This document shows positions 9,829 through 18,116 of a DNA stretch of 36,707 bases, piece by piece. Source of the stretch: Phycisphaerae bacterium (GTDB lineage Bacteria; Planctomycetota; Phycisphaerae; Sedimentisphaerales; Anaerobacaceae). The notes below the pieces were generated by a model. It saw nothing but the letters and a program-made list of their open reading frames with translations, was not told the DNA's origin and did no database searches. Position numbers and translations under genes: made by a program. How positions within the stretch are numbered: the stretch's first letter is position 1; the number at the start of each line of letters is the position of its first letter. Location of the stretch: the NCBI GenBank assembly GCA_021736645.1, contig JAIPFM010000029.1, forward strand, positions 1 through 36,707. The letters are read 5' to 3'.

Positions 9829-9991
9829 TCACGAATGACCTACGGTATCTTTGTATAAGCCCAATTTAGGAGACCGTATCTAAAACCGGAGTCTGCAGCA
9901 CGGAGCCAAGGGCGAATCTGAGTCTTCGCCGAAGCGCCTGGGGTGCCCCTTGGGGCGTTCAAGATATATTAGAGGGATCCTTAGGCATTGA
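9829..9991. other. Intergenic gap at the boundary to AT-rich DNA
   Basis: No gene is seen. A hairpin (GGCGAA 9911-9916 with TTCGCC 9925-9930) and a GC-rich stretch with self-complementary C and G runs (about 9935-9958) are present, without a good T-tract. Base composition drops in G+C immediately to the right. Confidence 0.35.
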
Positions 9992-10465
9992 TCACTGAGA
10001 TATGAAGCTTCTGACGCGATTGGTTAAGTCATCAATATGAGGTTCTCTGGGTACCGACTGAAAGGTCTCTAGAAGTGACAGTTTCTCCAGAAGTTGCTCT
10101 TGCGTGTGTGCAACAAGAATATGACCTTGTTCCTCAAAGCGTTTGGCTGTGTCCATTTGATGGTCATTCACATGTTCAGAGTACTTTTTCATTCGAGGGA
10201 CTATCACGATTGGTTTTTTATGCTGAAGCGCCATGACAATTGTACCAATCCCCGCATGAGCTATTACCTTGTCCGCTAGCCTCATTCGTTCTTCGAAGGC
10301 TTCAGATGAAAGCTCATATACAAAATTAAAATGTTTTGGTTTATATGTGCAATTCCCAATTTGGCCAAACACAGTTTCTGTGATTTTTCCCTGCTCAATC
10401 AAGGTGTCCACAGACTCAACGAGTCGCTTAAACGGCATAACAGTCCCAACAGATAATAAAATCAT
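9992..10465 (-). CDS. Alg13/PssE-like glycosyltransferase catalytic subunit (GT28 C-terminal fold)
   Basis: The protein has 157 residues from ATG 10465, which overlaps the stop of the upstream gene (ATGA). The frame opens further upstream, but MILLSVGTVMPFKRLVESVD is the normal family start. The motif ADKVIAHAGIGTIVMALQHKKPIVIVPRMKKYSEHVNDHQ contains the donor-nucleotide-binding H-x-G-x-G-T region and the conserved E-H-x-N-D-H-Q of Alg13-type proteins. These proteins work with a membrane-associated Alg14-like partner (PssD/PssE, Cps14F/G), encoded immediately upstream, to add the second sugar of a lipid-linked glycan. The gene is notably richer in A+T than its housekeeping neighbours, which suggests transfer. 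Confidence 0.85.
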   Translation of the reverse strand: MILLSVGTVMPFKRLVESVDTLIEQGKITETVFGQIGNCTYKPKHFNFVYELSSEAFEERMRLADKVIAHAGIGTIVMALQHKKPIVIVPRMKKYSEHVNDHQMDTAKRFEEQGHILVAHTQEQLLEKLSLLETFQSVPREPHIDDLTNRVRSFISQ

Positions 10466-10929
10466 AATACTTCCCCACAGTACTGAACCTTCGTGTATTT
10501 TTCGGCAACATTCTCCCATTGTGATAAAATCAAATCCGAAAAACAATATATCATTCTTCCACTTAAAGAGAGACGCTCAGTATTTGCGATGCTATCCACC
10601 CAGATGATTTTCGCTCCAAGCAGTTTGCTGAATAAACAAAACAAAAAACCAGGGGCAGCACCAGAGGATATCACAATATCAGGTTTCTCTCTCCACGCAA
10701 CGCGCCAACACTTATATGCTGCTCGAATCGTTAATATAGGATGCTCCCTGTTGCATTCGCCAACAATATACGTTTTCCCATAATCTGACAGCCTGTCTTT
10801 TACAACATCAGAGGAGGATACATAAAAACAATCTTCAACATCCTGCCACGCACGTGTCAACATCAATAACTCACTTAGATGTCCGCCTGCGGAGGCCGCT
10901 ATCCCTATTTTCTTCTGCTTTTTTATCAT
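10462..10929 (-). CDS. Alg14/PssD-like glycosyltransferase membrane-docking subunit
   Basis: The protein has 155 residues. The start chosen is ATG 10929 (MIKKQKKIGIAASAGGHLSELL) because AGGTGG lies 5 nt upstream; a GTG three codons earlier is possible. Family features are IAASAGGHLSELLML at the N-terminus, KPDIVISSGAAPGFLFCLFSKLLGAKIIWVDS in the middle and YCGEVL at the very end, as in Alg14/EpsE-type proteins that recruit the catalytic partner to the membrane. It is coupled by a 4-nt overlap to the Alg13-like gene. A+T-rich composition sets it apart from the flanking genes. Confidence 0.85.
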   Translation of the reverse strand: MIKKQKKIGIAASAGGHLSELLMLTRAWQDVEDCFYVSSSDVVKDRLSDYGKTYIVGECNREHPILTIRAAYKCWRVAWREKPDIVISSGAAPGFLFCLFSKLLGAKIIWVDSIANTERLSLSGRMIYCFSDLILSQWENVAEKYTKVQYCGEVL

Positions 10930-11010
10930 CGCGTCCACCTATTTTTTCGCTATTTTGACCGCCATAGAGGTGCTGTTAGTCTTGAACGGCGTCTTAACTG
11001 CCGCATCAGT

Positions 11011-11508
11011 TCATAATTCAAGTACTTTATTATTTTCTTGGGTCTGTCTCTGACACCGAGTAATTGCAGCAAAGCAGTATCCTGAGAAACGCAACATATC
11101 CGAGATAAGTATCGGTTCTTCTCGGAAGCGCCTTCTCAAATACTTAACAATTACAAATAATGGATGCATGCCAATACAGTAGTCAGTAATACCTAATTTG
11201 AATTTGCCGCGCCCACCACCGTCACCTGTACCCACGGGCCAATTGTGGCGCACTCTAACGTCCCAAAAAGACCCTGTTTGCCAAAGATTGATTCTGGTAG
11301 CACCCTCACCGCCAGGCGTCATGGGAATATGTCCGCCAGATTCAACATAGCCCTGCCTGTTAGGGATCTGAATCGCCTTTGGCGTTGAACGTCGATCAAT
11401 CATGACTTCTTGCCATCTCCCCTTTTTTTCTTCAGAATACACACCTGCGGAAACACCTAATTCTGGGTATTTTATAAACTTCTGAAATATCATCTCATAA
11501 GAATTGGG
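11011..11508 (-). pseudogene. Truncated family 2 glycosyltransferase (C-terminal remnant)
   Basis: About 160 residues remain. They read like the second half of a GT2 enzyme: YPELGVSAGVYSEEKKGRWQ, GHIPMTPGGEGATRINLWQ, WDVRVRHNW and a tail MHPLFVIVKYLRRRF with ILISDMLRFSGY. The N-terminal nucleotide-sugar-binding half with the DxD region is missing. Coding character stops near 11508, where sequence of the IS remnant begins, and an in-frame TAA sits just beyond. It is probably dead. It lies in the same orientation as the Alg13/Alg14-like pair and was likely part of one locus. Confidence 0.65.
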
Positions 11509-11820
11509 GCATTACCACCATTTTGACTGGTCTCCGGCTTTTTGGGCTTTTGATCCTCCCCATTAACGGGGCGCAAAATAAGGCATTTTAAAGATGAAAT
11601 TGTCACCTAGACCGATAATAGAATTAGTTGATCTAGGTGACAGTATTTTGAAAAGAACGGTCGTAACATAGTGCACAGTCCAAGGTCAAAGTGTCCTTGG
11701 CTGCTGCCGAAGGACAAAAAAGATTGCTGAATTAGCCAAAGATTACCAGGTTCACCGGACGCAAATTGTGCAGTGGAAAAAGCAACTGATGGACTCATTG
11801 CCTGAAATATTCTCTGGTCG
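11509..11820 (+). mobile_element. Degenerate IS3-family remnant with orfA fragment
   Basis: Plus-strand reading at about 11673-11720 gives SKVKVSLAAAEGQK, and after a frame break in a run of six A the next frame (11721-11819) gives KIAELAKDYQVHRTQIVQWK and continues KQLMDSLPEIFSG. This is the helix-turn-helix of IS3-family OrfA. No orfB is present. The fragment ends 12 nt from the lpxI stop. Exact element ends cannot be set. The left part (11509-11600) also has an open minus-strand stretch of unknown origin. Confidence 0.75.
11601..11642. repeat. 11-bp perfect inverted repeat in the IS remnant
   Basis: TGTCACCTAGA at 11601-11611 pairs with TCTAGGTGACA at 11632-11642 around a 20-nt loop. It may be an IS end or part of an IS regulatory region. 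Confidence 0.7.
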
Positions 11821-11831
11821 TCTGCTACAAT

Positions 11832-12668
11832 CTACCTGGCCACCACCACAATGCCGAGTTGGTTGGCCAGGGTCAGGGCTTTTTCCTTGTCAATGATGAT
11901 GGTCTTGCCCGCCTCTATGACCAGACAGCCGCCGCCTGAATCGGCCAGGTCCTGGATGGTATCCGGCCCCACACAGGGGACATCAAATCGCATGTCCTGA
12001 TTGGGCTTTGACGTCTTGATGAGCGTCCATTTTTTGGCCATTCGAAACTGACCTGCGCGCTTGATCATCTGGGCAGTCCCTTCCATAGCCTCCACAGCAA
12101 TCACGGTCTTTTCGTTGACTGCCACGGCCTGACCGATGTCCATGTCCCCCAGCGTCTTGGCAATGGTCCAGCCAAAGGCAATGTCCTCCAGCGCCTGCTT
12201 GGTTGGCGAACTCTGCGTGAGCACACCTTCTTCGGCCATGTGTTCCTGACAATACTTGGTTGAATCCTGCAAAATAATACCTCCTGTGGCCAGTTCATCA
12301 GCCACGGCCCCAAGCAATACGTCCGTGTGTGAACTCTTGTGCCGCATACGGGAATAAAAAATGCGAAAGGCTCGCCAATCCGGTATGTACCGCAAAACGC
12401 GCCCGGCACTGTGCAAGCGGGCCTTGGACACGCTGCCGACCATGATCGTGTCTGTCACACCGTGGCGCCTGAGTTTACGAATCCAACTGCCGGGCCTGGC
12501 CACGGCTGCCGTACAGAAGACATCCACACCCTGCTTGAGATCCTCAGACACACTCTCGTCGATCCCCACGCACACAACCCTGTAGCCAGCAGCTTTGGCG
12601 CCCTGCGCGACCATACAGGGCAGTTGTCCACCCCCGGCAATCAATCCCAGCACTTTCTTTTCATCCAT
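11832..12668 (-). CDS. lpxI: UDP-2,3-diacylglucosamine pyrophosphatase LpxI
   Basis: The 278-residue protein hydrolyses UDP-2,3-diacylglucosamine to lipid X in lipid A synthesis, replacing LpxH. Family marks are the start KKVLGLIAGGGQLPCMVAQGAK, VGSVSKARL, SHTDVLLGAVADELATGGI, VLTQSSPTKQALEDIAFGW, QAVAVNEKTVIAVEAMEGT, WTLIKTSKPNQDMRFDVPCVG and GGGCLVIEAGKTIIIDKE. Length matches known LpxI (about 280). It begins 6 nt after the stop of the GT9 gene, so the two form an operon for outer-membrane glycolipid. Its 3' flank abuts the IS remnant and no terminator is visible there. Confidence 0.95.
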   Translation of the reverse strand: MDEKKVLGLIAGGGQLPCMVAQGAKAAGYRVVCVGIDESVSEDLKQGVDVFCTAAVARPGSWIRKLRRHGVTDTIMVGSVSKARLHSAGRVLRYIPDWRAFRIFYSRMRHKSSHTDVLLGAVADELATGGIILQDSTKYCQEHMAEEGVLTQSSPTKQALEDIAFGWTIAKTLGDMDIGQAVAVNEKTVIAVEAMEGTAQMIKRAGQFRMAKKWTLIKTSKPNQDMRFDVPCVGPDTIQDLADSGGGCLVIEAGKTIIIDKEKALTLANQLGIVVVAR

Positions 12669-12674
12669 GATAAA

Positions 12675-13670
12675 TCAATGTAATAGGGAGCCTAAAATCT
12701 GTTCCTGAACCTCTGTACTGATCTGGTCTGTAAATCCATCCAACTCAGCGTTAAAGACCTGTACACTCGGCCCCACAGGCTGGTACATGGCAGCGCACGA
12801 GGGACCAAACACTGTGCAGGTCCTCACCCCCATGGCAGCGGCCAGGTGACTGATCCCGCTGTCATTGCCCACAAAGGCCTGAGCACAACTCAACACAGCC
12901 ACCACCTCCTGCAGTGTAAGATCTTCAAGTACAGGGGCGCAGGCTTTAAAACGCGCCATCTTTTCGGGGCCCAGACGTTCCTGCTCCACAGGGCCCAGCA
13001 TGAAAGCCACTTCCCAGCGCCGCTGTTTCATGGCCTGCGCAATGGCCAGATAATTGTCCACATGCCAGCACTTTTCCCGGCCCCCGCTGCCCGGATGCAC
13101 CACCACCAGAGGCGCAGACGAGGTGACACCAGCATGGCCGAGCATCCGGCGGCCCTGGGTCTGATCTTCGGAGGTGGGGGTTACCAGCATCTGGTCTTTT
13201 GCCGGACAATGTCGCCAGTCCGGCAGCAAAGCACACTGATGGGTCACTTCCTCGCAGTAGTAGTCTGCCACATGCTGTTCTGAAGGTGCCAGGGGCTTGA
13301 GCGGCAAGATGATCACATCCGCGCTGCGATGACAATGCACCGTGTACATCAGATTCGCTTCAAAATCACTGTTGGCAGTGCCCAGAAAGGAAACGATCAA
13401 CGCGTAATCCATAAACGTGCTGATCAGGGGATCATGATCGCCCACAAAGAATTCATCGGCCTTGGCAAAGAGACGAAACAATTCCACGGCGTCAATGGAC
13501 CTCACAGCATCAATACAGGTTCGCCCCGGATAAAATCCCACATAATCCATGTGCGCCATTAAATCCACGCCGCCCAGGCCCAGGGCATTTTTGAGAAATC
13601 GGGCCAAAGGCAGACTCAGCAGACAATCTCCAATTGCCCCGGGATGAATAATCAATGCCCTGAGCGACAT
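12675..13670 (-). CDS. Family 9 glycosyltransferase (heptosyltransferase-like)
   Basis: The protein has 331 residues when started at ATG 13670. MSLRALIIHPGAIGDCLLSLPLARFL is the classic GT9 start. The open frame continues about 50 codons upstream with poor coding character, and ribosome-site evidence is weak, so the N-terminus is not certain. VVVHPGSGGREKCWHVDNYLAIA and FVGNDSGISHLAAAMGVRTCTVFGPSC are the donor-binding and GNDSG motifs of ADP-heptose:LPS heptosyltransferases. The preceding lpxI partner and the kdsB gene in this window fit a role in lipopolysaccharide core synthesis at the inner membrane. The exact sugar cannot be told. Confidence 0.85.
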   Translation of the reverse strand: MSLRALIIHPGAIGDCLLSLPLARFLKNALGLGGVDLMAHMDYVGFYPGRTCIDAVRSIDAVELFRLFAKADEFFVGDHDPLISTFMDYALIVSFLGTANSDFEANLMYTVHCHRSADVIILPLKPLAPSEQHVADYYCEEVTHQCALLPDWRHCPAKDQMLVTPTSEDQTQGRRMLGHAGVTSSAPLVVVHPGSGGREKCWHVDNYLAIAQAMKQRRWEVAFMLGPVEQERLGPEKMARFKACAPVLEDLTLQEVVAVLSCAQAFVGNDSGISHLAAAMGVRTCTVFGPSCAAMYQPVGPSVQVFNAELDGFTDQISTEVQEQILGSLLH

Positions 13671-13842
13671 GCGCTGAGCCTGCGCCGACTTCTCTCTGAT
13701 CTCATCGAAAATATCACGGTTGTCGCAATCTCGAATCAAATTTGGCGTCCTTAACAAATCCACCAGCACTTTTGCGCCATATGGCCAAAGTGTGGCGCAC
13801 ATTGTACAACAGTCCAGTCGGGGAAGCAACCGCCTGCCTAGT

Positions 13843-13997
13843 GCTGTGTCAACACTAAAGATTTGGGTTCTTGCTTGTAGCCAACGGACATCTGCGGCGT
13901 CAGAAAGCCTCGCCCTACTTCAGTAGGACTTCGTTGTCTTCCTTGCATCTATCCATTGGGTACTGCGCAATACCCCCAAATTTAGTATTGACAAAGC
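13843..13997. mobile_element. 155-bp palindromic MITE-like element
   Basis: Terminal inverted repeats: 13843-13867 (GCTGTGTCAACACTAAAG then ATTTGGG) and 13975-13997, whose reverse complement is GCTTTGTCAATACTAAA then TTTGGG; they differ at two bases and a 2-nt gap. The interior continues to pair imperfectly to the exact centre, where CCTAC-TTCA-GTAGG (13914-13927) forms the tip. There is no coding capacity. It lies between the GT9 gene and the terminator of the outer-membrane protein gene. Confidence 0.75.
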
Positions 13998-14008
13998 CCT
14001 GGCTCACG

Positions 14009-14044
14009 AAAAACGGCCCGCGGTTCTTGATGAACTGCGGGCCG
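14009..14044 (-). terminator. Rho-independent terminator of the outer-membrane protein gene
   Basis: A 13-bp stem with one mismatch (14014-14026 with 14032-14044, CGGCCCGC / GCGGGCCG core) and a 5-nt loop, followed on the minus strand by five T residues. Confidence 0.9.
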
Positions 14045-14072
14045 AAAGGTGCTTCTACAGACCATTGAGGTC

Positions 14073-14969
14073 TTACATTTCGAACATAAGCTTGGCGATA
14101 ATACCCCATTCATAGGTGTCGCCCATCAGGCCCACAGGCACGCTAAAGCCCAGGTCTGTGGTCTCGGACATATGGACCTTGGCGCCGGGTGTCAGATACC
14201 AGCTCATGCGATCCTCTGTCTCGCCAATGCGGCTTTCGTTTTCAAATTCTGCATAGGTTTCGCAGATCAGGTCATACTCGCGCGTGGGACTGTACACCAA
14301 AGCCAGGCCGCAGCTCCACACATCTTCATCCGCCTCTACTGCCTGCCCCAAGCTGTTGAGCTGGCCGAACTCACGGGTATTGTCCAAATGGCCGTAGGCC
14401 ACATTGCCATGCCAGAAGAAATCGTCTACCGCCTTACTGGCAGCCAGACCGGCCTTCCAGCCATAGGCGTCTTTGCCAATGCCTGCATCCTTGTCACTGG
14501 TGGGCAGCACAGCGGTCAATGTGGCAGCCAGACTGGGCAGCCAGTTGTTGTGATCCTGATCCATCAATCTCAGGGACAGACCTGCGGTCACATCGCCAAA
14601 ATCATAACGATTCAACTGACTGGGCGCGCCGCCCGCAAAAGTCCCTTGAGTCTTGATATGGCCATAAGGCACATTCAGATTGGCCTGAATGCCTTCGGAG
14701 AGACCATAAGCCAATTTCAGATTGGCCTTCCAGAAGTCGTCCGTATCTGTGGTCGACAGGTTCGAGCCCACATATTCTGCAGTGCGTCGATTTTGCATAT
14801 ATCCGGCATCCACAGAGGTCTGCAACTGGCCAGGGGCCTGAAGATAGGCATCATCCAGCATAAACAGGAATTCCTGGGTCCAGCGATCGGAATCCTCCTG
14901 GGCATTCACACTGGTTGTTAACAGAACCAAAGCCAGAATACTGACTACCAGACTCTTGTACTGACTCAT
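14073..14969 (-). CDS. Outer-membrane beta-barrel protein (MetA/phenol-degradation transporter-like fold)
   Basis: The protein has 298 residues. A clear signal peptide (SLVVSILALVLLTTSVNAQ) is followed by alternating amphipathic strands such as LQTSVDAGYMQNRR, FWKANLKLAYGLSEGIQANLNVPYGHI, DFGDVTAGLSLRL and DLGFSVPVGLMGDTYEWGIIAKLMFEM. The last strand ends in an aromatic/hydrophobic residue pattern typical of barrel proteins. The start follows AAAGGAG with 6 nt spacing. It is transcribed alone, with its own terminator. The fold class resembles the putative MetA-type transporter family; substrate unknown. Confidence 0.75.
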   Translation of the reverse strand: MSQYKSLVVSILALVLLTTSVNAQEDSDRWTQEFLFMLDDAYLQAPGQLQTSVDAGYMQNRRTAEYVGSNLSTTDTDDFWKANLKLAYGLSEGIQANLNVPYGHIKTQGTFAGGAPSQLNRYDFGDVTAGLSLRLMDQDHNNWLPSLAATLTAVLPTSDKDAGIGKDAYGWKAGLAASKAVDDFFWHGNVAYGHLDNTREFGQLNSLGQAVEADEDVWSCGLALVYSPTREYDLICETYAEFENESRIGETEDRMSWYLTPGAKVHMSETTDLGFSVPVGLMGDTYEWGIIAKLMFEM

Positions 14970-15244
14970 TCTCTATACTCCTTTACATCAACACATGACT
15001 TAAACGTAGAACAGGCAATCACAGAAGATCCTGATCACTTTTACCCCTGTCAAATCTCGCAGGGATTCTAACACACCCATGCGCACTTATCCAGATGAAA
15101 TCAGGCCTCCTCCGCAAAAAGATGGGTTCCTGGTTTCCAATTTTTAACTTCTGGCTTTTTTCTGGCAATCGTGTATGATTCATGGCCTCTTTAATGAAGT
15201 ATCATCAGACAGCATGGTACGACTGATTCAGCTTTAGGTAACCT

Positions 15245-17689
15245 TTGAGTGATCATAAGATTGGCTATATAAATATGTTAGGTGAAGAAACACCAGGACT
15301 TGACCCTTATTTCGACGACGAGAATAACGACTCTATGGATCAAAACGGCGAATTCATCCTCCCAGAAACCCTGCCTATTTTACCTTTGAGAAATGTGGTG
15401 GCTTATCCAGGCACAGTCACCCCCCTGGCTATTGGACGCGATGCCAGTCGGCAATTGATCCTGGAAGCCAAGCCCAATGACACCATCATAGGTCTGGTCA
15501 CGCAAAAAGACGCAGACATTGATGATCCCATTTTCAGCGATATTTATTCTGTGGGTACAGCGGCCTCCATCTTGAAGATTATCAAGATGCCGCAGGGCCC
15601 CATCCACGTGGTGGTTCATGCCCTGTCCAGATTCAAGATTGTCAAACCCCTGTCTGTGGACCCGTACCTGGAGGCAGAAGTCATACCTCTGGAGGTCAAA
15701 TCCAGATTCACAAAGAAGCTCCACGCCCTGATGGTCACAGTGCGTCAGACAGCGCAGAGAGTCATTGAACTGAGCCCCAATGTGCCTGAAGAGGCGGCCG
15801 TGCTCCTGGAGAATATCGACCATCCTTCGGCCATGGCCGATTTCCTGGCAGCCAACCTCAATCTGAGCATTGAGGAAAAGCAGGACCTGCTCGAAGAACT
15901 CAATGCCACCAAGCGCCTGGAGTTCATTTCCGTGGCCCTGGTCAATCAGCTCGAAGTGCTCGAAATGAGCCACAAGATTCAGGGCCGTGTCAGGGAATCC
16001 ATTGACAAGAGCCAGAGGGAATACTTCCTCCAGGAACAACTCAAGGCCATTCAATCCGAGCTGGGCCACGGTGACACACAGATTGACGAGATCAAACAGC
16101 TCGCAAAGACCATCAAAAATGCGCACATGCCCAAGAAGATCGAGGCCGAGGTCCTGCGTGAACTGGACCGCATGGCCAAGCTGCCGTCCGCCTCTCCGGA
16201 ATACAGCGTGATCCGAACCTACCTGGACTGGACCTGTGAACTGCCCTGGTCCAGGAGTACGGAAGACCAACTGGACATTGACAAGGCAGAACGCGTTCTC
16301 AATAGGGATCACTACAATCTGGTCAAGGTCAAGAAACGCATCCTCGAATTCCTGGCAGTGCGAAAACTCAATCCCACAGGCAAGAGTCCTATCCTCTGTT
16401 TCGTGGGGCCGCCCGGGGTAGGCAAGACCTCACTCGGTAAATCCATTGCCCGGGCCATGGGACGCAAGTTCGTGCGCATGTCACTGGGCGGCGTGCATGA
16501 CGAAGCAGACATTCGAGGCCACAGACGCACCTACATCGGGGCCCTGCCCGGCCGAATCCTTCAGGAACTGCGTAAATGTGAAAGCCGCAACCCGGTGTTC
16601 ATGCTCGACGAACTGGACAAGATCGGAGCCGACTTCCGCGGTGATCCTGCCAGTGCCCTGCTCGAGGTGCTGGACCCGGAACAGAACAACACGTTCTCGG
16701 ATCACTATCTGGACCAGCCCTTTGACCTTTCCAGGGTCATGTTCATTGCCACAGCCAACTATACAGAGCCCATTCCTCTGGCCCTGTACGACCGCCTGGA
16801 GATCATTGAGCTGCCAGGCTACACCACCAAGGACAAACTCAGCATTGCCAAGCGATATCTGGTGCCGCGTCAACTCAAAGAGCACGGTCTGGCCAGGGGC
16901 AAGCTCACCATCAAAGACGATGCCATTTTCTCGGTGATTGAAGACTATACTCGGGAATCCGGTGTCAGAAACCTTGAACGGGAACTCGCCTCCATCTGTC
17001 GCAATGTCGCCACAGACATTGCCAGAGGCAAAAAGCGAAAGGCCACCATCACGCACAAGCACGTGCCCAAGATCCTGGGCCCCATCCAGTTCGAATCCGA
17101 ACTGGCGTTGCGAACCGGCATCCCCGGCGTGGCCACGGGGCTGGCTTACACCCCAGTGGGCGGCGAACTACTGTTCATTGAAACTGCGAACATGCCGGGC
17201 AAGGGCAATCTTCAACTCACAGGTCAGATTGGTGAAGTCATGAAGGAAAGTGCGGAAGCCGCCTTTTCCGTGGTGCGTGCCAATGCACCCAGGCTGGGCA
17301 TTGATGATGAAGCCTTTAACAAATATGACTATCATATCCACGTGCCTGCTGGTGCCATTCCCAAAGACGGCCCCAGCGCAGGCGTGGCCATGTTTATCTC
17401 TGTGGTCTCTCTGTTGAAGGGTCAGGCGGTCAGGCCGGATGTGGCCATGACCGGTGAAATTACCCTCCGGGGTCTGGTCCTGCCGATTGGTGGACTCAAG
17501 GAAAAGATCCTGGCAGCCAAACAGGCAGGGATCAAGACCGTGATCCTTCCGGCCAGGAACAAAAAGGACATGGAGGATCTGCCCAAGGACGCAAAAAAAG
17601 GCATGACATTCAAATTCGTCAAGACCGTGGGCGAGGCCTTGAAGGAGGCCATGGCAGATAGATCAGAAAGCAAGAGGATAAGAGGATAA
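15245..17689 (+). CDS. lon: ATP-dependent Lon protease
   Basis: The 814-residue protein degrades damaged and regulatory proteins in the cytoplasm. The domains run in order: N-terminal Lon substrate domain (LPILPLRNVVAYPG onward), coiled region with REYFLQEQLKAIQSELG, AAA+ module with Walker A GPPGVGKT at 388-395 and FMLDELDKIG as Walker B, and C-terminal protease domain. The catalytic Ser711 is in PKDGPSAGVAM and the matching Lys754 in GGLKEKILAA, 43 residues apart as in E. coli Lon (S679/K722). The apparent start is TTG 15245 with AGGTAA just upstream; ATG codons at 15275 and 15335 lack a ribosome site. The last residues (SESKRIRG) come from a repeat patch. Confidence 0.96.
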   Translation: MSDHKIGYINMLGEETPGLDPYFDDENNDSMDQNGEFILPETLPILPLRNVVAYPGTVTPLAIGRDASRQLILEAKPNDTIIGLVTQKDADIDDPIFSDIYSVGTAASILKIIKMPQGPIHVVVHALSRFKIVKPLSVDPYLEAEVIPLEVKSRFTKKLHALMVTVRQTAQRVIELSPNVPEEAAVLLENIDHPSAMADFLAANLNLSIEEKQDLLEELNATKRLEFISVALVNQLEVLEMSHKIQGRVRESIDKSQREYFLQEQLKAIQSELGHGDTQIDEIKQLAKTIKNAHMPKKIEAEVLRELDRMAKLPSASPEYSVIRTYLDWTCELPWSRSTEDQLDIDKAERVLNRDHYNLVKVKKRILEFLAVRKLNPTGKSPILCFVGPPGVGKTSLGKSIARAMGRKFVRMSLGGVHDEADIRGHRRTYIGALPGRILQELRKCESRNPVFMLDELDKIGADFRGDPASALLEVLDPEQNNTFSDHYLDQPFDLSRVMFIATANYTEPIPLALYDRLEIIELPGYTTKDKLSIAKRYLVPRQLKEHGLARGKLTIKDDAIFSVIEDYTRESGVRNLERELASICRNVATDIARGKKRKATITHKHVPKILGPIQFESELALRTGIPGVATGLAYTPVGGELLFIETANMPGKGNLQLTGQIGEVMKESAEAAFSVVRANAPRLGIDDEAFNKYDYHIHVPAGAIPKDGPSAGVAMFISVVSLLKGQAVRPDVAMTGEITLRGLVLPIGGLKEKILAAKQAGIKTVILPARNKKDMEDLPKDAKKGMTFKFVKTVGEALKEAMADRSESKRIRG

Positions 17690-17722
17690 GAAGCGAAGAA
17701 GGTAAGAAGTGAAGAAAAAAAA
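17668..17722. repeat. AG-rich 8-9 bp periodic repeat at the end of lon
   Basis: Units like AAGAGGATA, AGAGGATAAG, AAGCGAAG, AAGGTAAG, AAGTGAAG follow each other imperfectly. The patch encodes the last residues of Lon and its TAA stop and extends about 30 nt beyond. Confidence 0.8.
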
Positions 17723-17726
17723 TAAG

Positions 17727-17759
17727 GGGCACGTCAACCTGGTTGAACGTGCCCTTTTT
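17727..17759. terminator. Bidirectional terminator between lon and the parvulin gene
   Basis: Stem GGGCACGT (17727-17734) / ACGTGCCC (17747-17754). T residues follow on the plus strand (17755-17759), and an A-rich run before it gives a U-tract on the minus strand, so it can serve both convergent genes. Confidence 0.88.
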
Positions 17760-17774
17760 ATACAACAAGCCAGC

Positions 17775-18056
17775 CTATTCGGTGCGGCTGGTGATTTCCA
17801 CGAGGTGATAGCCGAACTGGGTCTTGATGGGACCGTGAACCTGACCGACCGCTTCGCCAAACACGACTTCGTCAAATTCCTTGACCATCTGGCCCGGGCT
17901 GAATTCACCGAGATCACCGCCCTGCATGCTGCTGGGACATTGTGAGTGCTCTTTGGCGACTTCAGCAAAATCTGCGCCACCTTCGATCTCTTTCTTCAGG
18001 GCCTCACAATCTTCTTGTGTGGGTACGAGGATGTGTCTTGCACTTGCTCTTGTCAC
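17775..18056 (-). CDS. Parvulin-type peptidyl-prolyl cis-trans isomerase
   Basis: The protein has 93 residues and is a stand-alone PpiC/rotamase domain: ASARHILVPTQEDCEALKKEI, GGADFAEVAKEHSQCPSSMQ, GGDLGEFSPGQMVKEFDEVVFG and TQFGYHLVEITSR match the whole family domain from start to end. There is no signal peptide, so it is cytoplasmic. Translation starts at GTG 18056, with AAGGAG 6 nt upstream. Such small parvulins catalyse proline isomerisation during folding; the client is unknown. Confidence 0.93.
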   Translation of the reverse strand: MTRASARHILVPTQEDCEALKKEIEGGADFAEVAKEHSQCPSSMQGGDLGEFSPGQMVKEFDEVVFGEAVGQVHGPIKTQFGYHLVEITSRTE

Positions 18057-18073
18057 TTGTGTCTCCTTTTAAA

Positions 18074-18116
18074 GCGGTTATTGGTTGTTAGTTATTCGTT
18101 GTTGGTTGTTGGTCAA
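18074..18116. repeat. GTTG-rich 7-8 bp periodic repeat at the end of folP
   Basis: On the plus strand it reads as imperfect units TTGGTTG, TTAGTTA, TTCGTTG, TTGGTTG, TTGGTC. On the minus strand these encode the last residues of FolP (DQQPTTNN), its TAA stop and some following bases. Confidence 0.8.

Noticed and set aside
11715..11721. Programmed A6G frameshift of an active IS3 element
   Set aside because: The slip lies within orfA rather than at the orfA/orfB junction and no orfB is present, so it is more likely decay.
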